Of a DNA stretch of 64,000 bases, positions 34,382 to 45,100 are shown piece after piece (positions within the stretch are counted from its first letter, which is position 1; the number at the start of each line of letters is the position of its first letter). Source of the DNA: Lepidonotus clava (lineage: Eukaryota > Annelida > Polychaeta > Phyllodocida > Polynoidae); NCBI GenBank assembly GCA_936440205.1, contig OW387134.1:67483427-67547426 (forward strand), written 5' to 3'. The notes below the pieces were generated by a model that saw only the letters and a program-made list of their open reading frames with translations, had not been told where the DNA came from and did not search any database. The position numbers and the translations under genes are program-made.

Positions 34382-34680
34382 GGCGAAAGCTGAGATTTCG
34401 ACTCTCGGCGCCTCGGCAACCTGTCGAAGAGCAAAAAACTAATTAAAAACGGGAAAAATCCCAAAATGTTATGGTAGGTGAACACCACAAAAGTAAATGT
34501 CCACAAAACACCAAAAATCTTCGAAAAATCTTCGAAAAAACAAAAGTTAATGAAGAATATATTACCTGAAGCGCAGAACCCAACCGCTTCTTCTCCGAGC
34601 GTGATCCTTGCTGCTGATTCCCGCGTGTGTCCGTTCTCGCATAATCTCATAAACACGTAACGTGTTGTACGAGGTAAAAC

Positions 34681-35204
34681 TTTAAAATAACTGATATAGA
34701 AGAAAAATATCAATGAAAAATCAATAAAATGAAATATTGATAGATATGAAATATTATATTAACACTTATTGATAAAATATTGGAAGACGATAATGACAGG
34801 ATTCAAGACTGGCACACACAAAATATCATACGCTTTGACATTCATTTTAATACTGCCTAAGGAACATACTTGTAAACCATGACACAGAAAGTACAAAGGT
34901 ACACCTAGTCAAAGCACTTGACCAAAACGCCTCTATTCTATTCATCATGTAAGCAAATATCAGTACTTACTTAAGAGTCTGATGTAGAAGAGAAACCTGT
35001 CTTGGCGAGTATGAAGCAGTCGCGTGCAGTCAAACTCGTCGTGGGCAGATCTCTGAATTATCCGGCAGGGGCGATGTTGGCGCCTGCCGCCGCTGCGTGG
35101 TGGCCGAAAGCAGAACTAAGATGGCTACAATCCACCCCATTCCATTTTTTAGGGCTCACTCCATTGGAAGTGACAGACTCATTCCATTTTGATCCGTGGT
35201 GGCT
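34681..35204 (-). promoter_or_regulatory. CpG-rich block with donor site, second candidate first exon
   Basis: From 34971 to about 35130 the sequence turns CpG-rich (GGCGCCTGCCGCCGCTGCG) and includes CTAAGATGGCT, a YY1-like word often found at transcription starts. On the minus strand it ends in TCTTAA/GTAAGTACTG, a strong donor at 34970. It may be the 5' exon of a minus-strand gene; the nearest downstream is the PME-5-like gene. The rest of the stretch (34681-34970) shows nothing. Confidence 0.3.
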
Positions 35205-37432
35205 TTGATCCATTTTCATAAGCGCCCACTCCATCAGAAGAGGTGGCCATTATCCGGTCTTTCAGGAATGCCCCCTCCATCAGAAGAGGCCGTTTTCAGG
35301 AGGGCCCTCTCCAGTAGAAGAGGCTGGTTTCAGGAGGGCCGCTTCCGTCAGAAGAGGCCATTTTCAGGAGGGCCCTCTCCATTAGAAGAGGCCATTTCCA
35401 GCAGGGCCCCCTCCATCAGAAGAGACCATTTTCAGGAGGGCCCCCTCCATTAGAACAGGCCATTTCCAGGATGGCCCTCTCCGTTAGAAGAGGCCGTTTT
35501 CAGGAGGGCCCTCTACATTAGAAGAGGCTGGTTTCAGGAGGGCCCCCTCCGTCAGAAGAGGCCATTTTCAGGAGGGCCCTCTCCATTAGAAGAAGCCATT
35601 TCCAGGAGGGCCCCCTCCGTCAGAAGAGGCTGGTTTCAGGAGGGCCCTCTCCATTAGAAGAGGTCATTTTCAGGAGTGCTCCCTCTATTAGAAGAGGCCG
35701 TTTTCAGGAGGGCCCCCTCCGTTAGGAGAGGCTGGTTTCGGAAGGGCCCCCTCTATTAGAAGAGGCCGTTTTCAGGAGGGCCCCCTCCATCAAAAGAGGC
35801 CGTTTTCAGGAGGGCCCCCTCCATCAGAAGAGGCCGTTTTCAGGAGGGCCCCCTCCATCAGAAGAGGCCGTTTTCAGGAGGGCCCCCTCCATCAGAAGAG
35901 GCCGTTTTCAGGAGGGCCCCCTCCATCAGAAGAGGCCGTTTTCAGGAGGGCCCCCTCCATCAGAAGAGGCCGTTTTCAGGAGGGCCCCCTCCATCAGAAG
36001 AGGCCGTTTTCAGGAGGGCCCCCTCCATCAGAAGAGGCCGTTTTCAGGAGGGCCCCCTCTATCAGAAGAGGCCGTTTTCAGGAGGGCCTTCTCCATCAGA
36101 AGAGGCCTGTTTCAGGAGGGCCCTCTCCATTAGAACAGGCCGGTTTCAGGAAGGCCCCCGCTGTCAGAAGAGGCCGTTTTCAGGAGGGCCCTCTCCATTA
36201 GAAGAGGCTGGTTTCAGGAGGGCCGCCTCCGTCAGAAGAGGCCATTTTCAGGAGGGGCCTCTCCATTAGAAGAGGCCGGTTTCAGGAGGGCCCTCTCCAT
36301 CAGAAGAGGCCATTTCCAGGAGGGCCCCCTCCATCAGAAGAGGCCGTTTTCAGGAGGGCCCTCTCCATTAGAAGAGGCTGGTTTCAGGAGAGCCCCCTCC
36401 GTCAGAAGAGGCCATTTTCCGGAGGGCCCTCTCCATTAGAAGAGGCCGTTTCCAGCAGGGCCCCCTCCATCAGAAGAGGCCGTTTTCAGGAGGGCCCTCT
36501 CCATTAGAAGAGGCTGGTTTCAGGAGGGCCCCCTCCATTAGAAGAGGCTGGTTTCAGGAGGGCCCCCTCCGTCAGAAGAGGCCATTTCCAGGAGGGCCCT
36601 CTCCATTAGAACAGGCCATTTTCAGGAGGGCCCCCTCCGTCAGAAGAGGCCATTTCCAGCAGGGCCCCCTCCATCAGAAGAGGCCGTTTTCAGGAGGGCC
36701 CTCTCCATTAGAAGAGGCCAGTTTCAGGAGGGCCCCCGCTGTCAGAAGAGGCCATTTTCAGGAGGGCCCCCTCCATTAGAACAGGCCATTTCCAGCAGAG
36801 CCCCCTCCATCAGAAGAGGCCGTTTTTAGGAGGGCCCTCTCCATTAGAAGAGGCCGTTTTCAGGAGGGCCCTCTCCATTAGAAGAGGCTGGTTTCAGGAG
36901 GGCCCCCTCCGTCAGAAGAGGCCATTTCCAGGAGGGCCCTCTCCATTAGAACAGGCCATTTTCAGGAGGGCCCCCTCCGTCAGAAGAGGCCATTTCCAGC
37001 AGGGCCCCCTCCATCAGAAGAGGCCGTTTTCAGGAGGGCCCTCTCCATTAGAAGAGGCCATTTTCAGGAGGGCCCCCGCTGTCAGAAGAGGCCGTTTTCA
37101 GGAGGGCCCCCTCCATTAGAACAGGCCATTTCCAGCAGGGCCCCCTCCATCAGAAGAGGCTGTTTTTAGGAGGGCCCTCTCCATTAGAAGAGGCCAGTTT
37201 CAGGAGGGCCCCCGCTGTCAGAAGAGGCCGTTTTTAGGAGGGCCCCCTCCATTAGAACAGGCCATTTCCAGGAGGGCCCCCACCATCAGAAGAGGCCATT
37301 TGCAGGAGGGCCCCCTCCATCAGAAGAGGTCATTTTCAGGAGGGCTCCCTCCATTAGAAGAGGCCGTTTTCAGGAGGGCCCCCTCTATTAGAAGAGGCCG
37401 TTTTCAGGAGGGCCCCCGCCATTAGGAGAGGC
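35205..37432. repeat. 34-bp minisatellite, about 65 units
   Basis: Tandem units built on GGAGGGCCCCCTCCATCAGA plus GAGGCCGTTTTCA. Units near 35780-36060 are virtually identical in a row, while the flanks mix several variants (CATTAG/CGTCAG, CCGTTTT/CTGGTTT/CCATTTC). The unit is not a multiple of three, so open frames across it are not protein repeats. Confidence 0.95.
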
Positions 37433-37646
37433 TTTGTTTGTTTGTTTGTTTGTTGGGGTAGTTTAACGTCCGGCCAACCCCCATGGGTTCTTTCCAGACT
37501 GCACAAGGTAATACTTTTCAGCTTATTTTACGCCACAAGGGCGGTGACTGAATACATGATATGGTTTGGGAAAACCCGCCACCGGGTGCGATACCCTACT
37601 CATTGCGAAGAGCTGCAAGGGGTCTTTAGTGTGCAATGTCCCATAG
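37433..37646 (-). mobile_element. LINE copy 2, 3' end (left part)
   Basis: The last 214 bp of the LINE 3' UTR with an AAAC tail on the minus strand. It starts at CTATGGGACATTGC, exactly where the piece at 60031 leaves off, so both are halves of one copy split by LINE copy 1. Confidence 0.85.
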
Positions 37647-37931
37647 TTTGTTTGTTGGGGTAGTTTAACGTCCGGCCAACCCTTATGGGTTCTTTCCAGA
37701 CTGCACAAGGTAATACTTTTCAGCTTATTTTACGCCACAAGGGCGGTGACTGAATATATGATATGGTTTAGGAGAAACCCGCCACCGGGTGCGATACCCT
37801 ACTCGTTGCGAAGAGTGGCAAGGGGTCTTTAGTGTGCAATGTCCCATAGAAAGGACACCACACACCCGGCCTTTGATGACCCTGTCGGGAGCACAGGGTG
37901 GCCCCTGGATCCCAGACTCTTGGATCCTTTC

Positions 37932-38423
37932 TTAGATTTTATCTATCAGTTGGCATTCTCGAAGGAATTGCAGGATCTTTTTACTTCCGTTGTTGTTAAA
38001 CACGTCCTTCATCGATGTTCTGTTTTGGAGATGCCGCTTGTGACTATCATCCGTCTTCTTACACTTCAATATGATGTGCTCCACCGTTAGTTTGGTGTTA
38101 CACTGTTGACAAATAGGAGCACCTTCACCTTTCAACAGGTGTTCATGTGTCAGCCTGGTGTGGCCCATCCGAAGACGGGCCAGTTTCACCTGTTCTGACC
38201 TTGTCAGGCACTCTCTTTTGCTTTTGTCACTTTTCTCTTTTAATTTGGGTTGGACAGAGTGTAGAAGATTGTTCTCCTGTTTGTTCCAGTCGCTTTGCCA
38301 CTTAGACTGCAAATGTGTTTTGCTTAGTGGCAGTAAGTCTGTGTGTGGGATTCTAGCAACCTCAGGATCTAGGGCCAAGGCCCCCTTGGCTGCTTGGTCT
38401 GCCTTTTCATTACCAGATTCCAA
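37932..38423 (-). pseudogene. LINE copy 1 C-terminal region with CCHC-type zinc motif
   Basis: 163 codons starting ESGNEKADQAAKGALALDPE, the last RNase H motif. It then has the C-terminal CX2C-X8-H-X4-C finger found at this position in many RNase-H LINEs, ending RECQLIDKI. It is in another frame than the preceding part. Confidence 0.8.
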
Positions 38424-39462
38424 TGTGGCTAGGTAGCCAGCAGAAAATCACTTCTTTGCCAACCGATTTCAGGTTGGTGTGACTTTGCTGGATATCTCTG
38501 ATTATGGGATTGTTAGGCTGATGTTGTAGGATAGTTTGTAAACAGGACTTTGAGTCTGAGAAGATGATAAACTTTCTGTGTCCTGATACTTTGATCCAGT
38601 CTAGTGCACGCGCCAGAGCACGTGCTTCAGCAGTAAAAATGCTGGCTTGGCCGTGAAGGGCACCGGTCAGGTCCCCATATTCTGTATGTACTGCATAACC
38701 CGCTCTATTTCCTTCCTTGGAGCCATCAGTGAAGATGGGGAAATGATCACTGTATTGGTCTTTCAGGGCTCCATATTCGTTCCTGAAAGCAGAGGGGTTG
38801 GTTTCGTTCTTCTTGTTATTGCATAGTTCTAGGATGACCACAGGTTTACTCTGGGACCATGGTGGGTCCTTGGGTGGTCTTATTTCTCTGATGATGTTCA
38901 AAGGTATCTCTGCTTCTCTGATCACAGATTTAGCAGAGGTAGAGAATGGTTTGGCCACCCTTGGATTTACCCGGAACAACTCGCTGTTATGTGTGCGGAA
39001 TATGGTATCGTGTGTTGGGTTTCTCTTGTCAGCTTTGACCTTTATTGCATATTGTAAGGACAATTTTTCACTCCTTAAATGTAAAGGTGGAACATTGCCC
39101 TCCACGTGTAGGCTTTTGGCTGGTGATGTTCTGAAAGCGCCAAGACATATTCGTAGGCCCTGGTTTTGGATGGGGTTTAGTCTGTCCAAGTAGGATTTCC
39201 CTGCTGACTGGTATATCAAAGAACCATAATCCAGCCTTGACTGGATGTATGCTTTGTACAGGGTCAGCAGGATCTCTCGGTCAGCACCCCATTCTGTGTT
39301 GGACAGTACTTTCAGGAGATTCATGGCCTTTAAGCATTTTCTCCTCAAATATTCAATGTGAGGTTTGAAGGATAGGATCTTGTCATAGATCATTCCCAAG
39401 AACTTCACCTCCTCCCCTACAGGCAGTTCAGTGTCCTTGAGACGGAGTGCCGGATTTTCCAC
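38410..39462 (-). pseudogene. LINE copy 1 RT C-terminus and RNase H
   Basis: 350 open codons. DGSKEGNRAGYAV (first catalytic Asp), SIFTAEARALARAL (Glu) and FSDSKSCLQ (second Asp) are RNase H residues; the frame is lost just after WLPSHIGI. The LINE is 5'-truncated, so it cannot encode a full protein. Confidence 0.8.
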
Positions 39463-39483
39463 ACACCCCCTTCTACGACAGAA

Positions 39484-40090
39484 TGAACTATTGTTAATGT
39501 TTGATTTAAGACTGCGTAAGGTTCGTGTATATCCAAGTCTTCATGAGTTGTTTTTCCAGAATGCCTGAGTAATTCAGACTGCGTTTAAAGTTTGTCCGTT
39601 CACTTCCCAATAGTTCAAAAGAAATGAACGATGAGGGAGCTTCTTAATATGAAAGGGTTTTTATTCAATAAACATCTCATCCCGAGTCAAAGCCACCATG
39701 CATAAGTCTTCATCAGTCCACCTCCCATCTCCTATCAGCAATCAACCACATTTAGAACACGAGTTGCTCCAACACCTTCTAGACCATTCTAGTACTCAGC
39801 TCTATCACAATCCTATGTCCGAGGTAATGGGTATTGGTAAACTCCAGTCTGTTACACGGAGCCGATGTACTTACTCCAAGTATAACTCCTTGGCTAAACT
39901 TACTTAGCTGACATTCTCACTAAAACTCACTGCTCCCCACTTTGCAACACCTTTTATACTGGTTAACAGGTGGCGCTAGGAGCGCAAAATATTTCTTTCT
40001 AAGAGTAGACTAGAAGTAGACTTGCTAAGCCTGATCCTTGTTGGATTATATAACATGACAATATATTAAAAGTACTAAGCCATTAGTACA
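39484..40090 (-). repeat. LTR (3' copy in element orientation)
   Basis: 607 bp; on the minus strand it begins TGTACTAATGG and ends CAATAGTTCA. It contains a TTATATAATCC TATA-like word and an AATAAA polyadenylation-type signal. Confidence 0.95.
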
Positions 40091-41423
40091 TTCGACGGCG
40101 GTCAGGTGTTTGAGTTTAAGGAGGTGGACGACATAGCTCAAACCAAATGGAAATTTTCAATCAAATGGGATAACGTTTCCAAATTGGTTGATTGGATATA
40201 TTTGTTATTATTGTTTCCTAACATGAAGAAACCAATGTGGGGGTGGCCTTGACTCTCGTGGTACATTCAACACAGTGTCAATAGATTTGTAGATCCGGTT
40301 TCAACACAATTTCACAATGAAATTATTCATTGAGTTGATTTCCACATCTTGAAGCTCAAGGTTAGCAGAACCCGTTCATAACATGACAAGGTAAGTGTTA
40401 AAAATTGATAACATGATTATTTGGATAACAGCGTAAATGATGACATAATCATGGTTACAAAATGACAAAGTCAATTTTAGAGGATGAAGTATTCGTCATC
40501 TTAGGTATTCACTTAGTACGTGCCTTGTACATTAAAGTCACTTGGTTCCTTCGGCCTTCCCATATGTCATGAGACATAGTGGATTGCGCCTGAGCTAGAA
40601 CCCTTTCAAGTTCTCAGCATCGTTAGCTTATATTAAGATTTAAAGATTGCGACACCCGTGCATAAGGTGACAAGGTGAGTTCAAAGAATTGTCAACCCAT
40701 ATTAAGGCCTAGGGATAACGACACCCGTGCATAAGGTGACCAATTCAGTTTTGACTTAGTACATACCTGTACAGTTTTTGATTTATACGATTTGAAACAC
40801 AAGTCAACAAAACTCAACATTTATACAGTATGAAGTTGTCTTAACCCTCTAAGAGTAACAAACACACAATAAATCCAATTTCAGAACGAGTTAACACAAT
40901 AAAAGTTAATACAGAGAATTCGGATATTTTGAATGAACGAGTTTCATTATACAATGTGTGTCAAATTTCAATCAAACTTCAACCAGAACAACATTATTTA
41001 CAATAAATACAAGGTCCCTGCATTGGATCTAGTAGCATTATGCAGTTGGGTCTAGAAAATATTATCATCCGCGTCGCGCGCCCACCAGTCATGCTTAGTA
41101 CATGTGTACTTAGTGGGACGCTTGACTAGAATTCCCCTCCAGGGTTTGACCTCGATTTGATTCCTCCAGGCGCGAAGCGCCCGGATGGCAAATTTCTCTT
41201 CCGAACAAATTTGCAAGTTTGATGGTTCGACCTGATATTTTGGGCCGATATGAATTAATTCTGGCGCTTGATTACGTTGGTTGGGGACCTAAGCTTTAGT
41301 TTAGCACAGATTTTGTAAGAAATTATACGATGGTTTGATCATGCTAGCCGATTTCAAAATTTGGATCTTTTGGATCAAAAAGGGGTTTCCCAAATTAGCC
41401 TCGTTTTGACGTCATTTTAATCA
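40091..41423. other. LTR-element interior without sense genes: short direct repeats
   Basis: Three copies of a CCCGTGCATAAGGTGAC-like word occur near 40374, 40652 and 40727, two of them followed by AAGGTAAGT/AAGGTGAG. No obvious polypurine tract borders the LTR at 40091. No reading frame. Confidence 0.5.
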
Positions 41424-42152
41424 GTGCCGACGGTCGTTTTTCAGAGGACAGACGTGGTTTTGTTTTTGTCTCGCAACACTTTATCCCTTTTACGAAGAAG
41501 TATGGCCCGAGTAGCAGTATTCTGCTCCGACCGGGAAGCCGGTCTTCAGGATTACCCCGATCTGCTCCTGAAGGATTCCGGCAACAGCTGTGTGATTCAT
41601 CCTTGCGTCGAAGCAACGACCGCCGAGTTGGCTGGTTTTGCTTTCGCCCATCATGTCCTTCACCCAGAAGATATCTTAGTTGTAGTGACAAACTTACTGG
41701 ACATCCTTACATGGGATCAAGAGCTGAACCTGTTCATTCCACTGTTTATCCGCCCCGAAGAAGCCGTGAGATTTTATTCCGAACTATTCAACAGAGCCTT
41801 CCTGAATATACGATCCCATCCAATTTCATCCACCTTTATTTTGGCAACACCCTCCGGATTCGACGCCCGTCTCTGGAACCTCACCGACAGCGACGGGTCG
41901 CTTCAAAAATGGGTTAATCGGCTCGCCCCAAAGATAGGTCGCGAAGTACAACGCGCGAACGACTGGTACGGCGTACCGACTATCCACACTGGACAAGCCC
42001 TGCATATGACTCGGTCCGCAGCGGACGGTTTAATGAACATCAATGATTTTAGGGGATTGGTGGACGGCTATATGCCGTCCGCCCGTATCCTCCGTCGGTG
42101 GGCCAGGGCACTAGGCCGCGTGATTGCCCGCCTGCCCTTAGCCCCCCGTTAG
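41424..42152 (+). CDS. antisense ORF inside the LTR element, unknown protein (242 codons)
   Basis: An open frame on the strand opposite gag-pol-env; an internal Met at 41502 (MARVAVFCSDREAGLQDYPD) is an alternative start. It looks like a real protein: ordered, mixed hydrophobic/charged pattern, AELAGFAFAHHVLHPEDILV, then FYSELFNRAFLNIRSHP and FILATPSGFDARLW, ending in a basic helix (RILRRWARALGRVIARL). The alternation of a turn after hydrophobic strands and a later WYGVPTIHTG recalls SGNH-type hydrolase folds known from some retroelements, but the key residues are not clear. It could be a captured host gene or an element-specific factor. I do not recognise it. Confidence 0.55.
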   Translation: MPTVVFQRTDVVLFLSRNTLSLLRRSMARVAVFCSDREAGLQDYPDLLLKDSGNSCVIHPCVEATTAELAGFAFAHHVLHPEDILVVVTNLLDILTWDQELNLFIPLFIRPEEAVRFYSELFNRAFLNIRSHPISSTFILATPSGFDARLWNLTDSDGSLQKWVNRLAPKIGREVQRANDWYGVPTIHTGQALHMTRSAADGLMNINDFRGLVDGYMPSARILRRWARALGRVIARLPLAPR

Positions 42153-45100
42153 ACCGTCGGCACTACCTTGTACATAATGATTTATATTGATTTTCCCAAG
42201 TGATTTTATGATTTAATTCCCGGCCTATGCCTAGAACACTTAATTTTCCGGGTTGGTTTCGCCAAGTGATTCTGCCGATCCAATTCCCGGCCAGTGATTG
42301 GTACACTTAAGTTCATATATCCAAGAGGAGCAGATCACACTTTTGACGGAGCTCCAGACTGTTCACATGGGAGGACACAGACATTTTCACCGCCCTGCTG
42401 GCTTGTCGTCGGACACCGCCCTCCTCGTAGAGCCGGTCCCTCGTCCGGACCGCTCCGAGACCGGGTAAGTTTGGTCTTCTTTCCACAGTTCTTGGCATGT
42501 TAGGTAGGCTACTAACTGTTGAATTTTAAGGAGATTGTTGGTCAGGATTTCTTCGCCAATTTTCTCAGTCTGCCTTCACGTGGTCGTATTCCGGAAGCTG
42601 ATGTCACTCCCGGAACCAGAAACTGTGTTTCGCTGGTGATTTTTGTAACGGGTAGCATGGGCGGCCACCTAGTGTTTACTTTTGGTTTCAAGATGGTGGA
42701 CGCGGGCTGAGAACTAGGATCTTGCGTACTAAACTTATTATCTTTTCCAGGTCCTGCGGTATGTTAGGGTGATGTAAATGAAGCAATGTGGCACGGTTGG
42801 CACTTAAAAGCGTCAGGCTATGCAATTTTAGTGGGAGGATTGTTTAGGCGAACATGATCAAGCATTTTACCTCGCGCGTGGTTGGGCGATAATAGAGGGT
42901 TTTTCTGACTAGCGGTTTGTTGACATTACCGATTTAAGTTAAGCTTCCTGGAGTGTGGGTGATTTGCATCGTATTGGTATTCTGATATTTTTTGATACTA
43001 TTAACTGTTGGGGACTGACACTGCACATGTGGAATCAGGTATGGGTGACCAGAGATTCCGGTCTGAGTTGTACAACACTAGATTTGCTGTAACAGAATTC
43101 TTTGTTTAGTCGCTATTCGTACAGGACATTAGTGTAAATGTCTACATTGGAAACAATTCACATGGGGTGCCCTAGGTAACAAACGCTTCCTAGGGTGTTC
43201 ACCTGGTAAGTTTAGAGTGACAGTAGGTGACCAAGTATTTTGGTCCAGACTGCCCAGCTTTAGATTGGCTGTGACAGAATTCTTTGATGAGTAGTTCCCC
43301 TTACAGGGTACAGGAAAGATTGACGTGTCGGCCACGTGAGGCGACACCACAGGTGGAGCCGTTCAACAAATTGTTGGCGACTCCAAGGTAAGTTTGATAG
43401 GGAGTGGTAAGAACCACCAATACCCTTCCCATGTTGAGTCTAACGACAAGACGTCGTCAGTGTCATAGTGTTAGAATAAATTTTATAGCGAGTAATATTG
43501 TGCAGAATCGTCCAGAAGAGGAAAAAATATTACTGCGAGGAGACCGTGATGAAACCTCCAGGACACTGAATGAGCTCCCAGACGGAGACTCGATGTTTGT
43601 CGTTGGCAAGAAAGGAATGGTGTTCTTGTTAAAGAAAAACTATAAAGGCACCAAGATCCGCAGCAAAGATTACCAAACATCTCAAACAGTGATATCTCTG
43701 CGCGTTATGTGGGAACGGTTACACACATCGTTCTGGGCTCAGTTGCCATGAAAATGTGCATTTTCAGGATCTCACGAGGGTCCGAAATGTGATGCAAAAC
43801 TCACACGTTTTGGACTTTCTCACAGACCACATGAGGAGATAAGAATAATGATAGGAACTGGGTCTTTGGTGATTTACTTAAGAATCTATTTTGGTTTTCC
43901 AAGAGTCAATACTATTGACAACACACTTTATGTACATTGTGTTAGAATAATTTTCCAATACACTCCAAGGGTTTATATGTAAACAAATTAACACCCCCCC
44001 CAAGGGTGATAGCTGTTCAGTCATAACCGACTTCATTTTTGTGAAGTGCAACTTCAACCAGAGTTTGTTCTCATTGAATGGTTATATTAAGACAAAGTCC
44101 TTCCCTTCCTTGTTAGTTACAGGTGGTAGCTCGGCGTTCACCCCCTATGTTCAATCTGGGGTTTGAAGACCGAGTTCCACTTTATATTGGGTAGTGGCGC
44201 CCTTTTAACGAGACAAACAGGTGCGCCCCTAACTCCAAACGGTTCACTGAATAGATATTATACCTATGTTAACAGTAACACCCTACTGTCTACCCTATAC
44301 TTTACATCACATGGGGAAAACCAACATGACAAGCGGTGGGGGTAGCGTTTCATTCCGTAAGGTATAAATGTCATTAAAGGACATTAAGTACTAACTGTAC
44401 AAAGGAGGTTGAGATTATTCGTTCCTCATTAGTTATCACTAGAGGATCGGGTCTCAGACTCAGGTTCATTTCTGATCTGATTCCCGGTCCTCATTAGTTA
44501 CACGTGGTTTGTCGGTACCTTCCCATTCATAGGACCAGAATGGGCAGCACCGAGTTTCCCATTGTTATAATTGGGAGCAAACTGCATACCTTTTTTTTTT
44601 TTTTAATATGCAGCCTACCCCCCCTTTAAATTATAGAGACATTTAAATGCATCTCTTTAGATCATCACTTCCAGACAGCACCTAGTCCGGGCTTTTGCTG
44701 AAGTATAGTATCAGGTTAAACCCGTCTTCTTGTTCAGGTCTATGCCCGTTTTTTCCTTGTGGAGAGTCGAAACTACTCCAGAAAAGACTCCGCCCCCAGC
44801 CTAACCTAACTATGCGTATGCAGGGCAGGAATAGGTAGTGCTAAAGACAGAGTTAGAACTTTTAGCTCCTTTCTAATAGATCGGGTAGACTTATTAGCTC
44901 TGGGTGTCAACCAAGTTTATTGTAGCTGTTCATCAGGGAATCAGTAGTCCATGTCCCCCCCTCTTCAGCTCAACTGTTGAGCGGAGACCTGGATACTTTT
45001 AGCGCCACGACGGCGGTCAAGACTAATTTTCATTCATTTTTTTTTTTTTTTTTTCTCGACGGCGGTCAGCTCTGAAGCCGCTCGTTTCCTTTATTAATTT

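Larger units (their letters stand above)
29187..34680 (-). mobile_element. DIRS-type tyrosine-recombinase retrotransposon, broken
   Basis: About 5.5 kb with inverted terminal repeats: TTTTACCTCGTACAACACG at the left and its inverse at the right (34635-34680). Minus-strand order: Gln-rich gag-like region, reverse transcriptase with a YIDDS motif plus RNase H, then tyrosine recombinase. This order and the inverted ends are typical of DIRS. It looks broken, with a few breaks, and carries a MITE. Age: old enough to be disrupted, but the reading frames remain long. Confidence 0.85.
37647..39483 (-). mobile_element. LINE copy 1, RT thumb-RNase H-3' UTR (left part)
   Basis: A non-LTR retrotransposon of the RNase-H-bearing (I/Nimb-like) group. 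Minus strand: RT C-terminal region (EVKFLGMIYDKILSFKPHIE), RNase H (FPIFTDGSKEGNRAGYAV, FIIFSDSKSCLQTI), a CQQCNTKLTVEHIILKC zinc motif, 3' UTR and AAAC tail. One frameshift is visible near 38415 between the RNase H SHIGI and GNEKAD motifs. Continues at 59559. Confidence 0.85.

Noticed and set aside
35196-35453. Open frame across the start of the minisatellite
   Set aside because: The 34-bp unit shifts frame every copy, and the predicted protein is just the repeat read in three frames.
39698-39907. 69-codon frame inside each LTR
   Set aside because: It is present in both LTRs only because they are duplicates; it is antisense to the element and lacks protein-like features.
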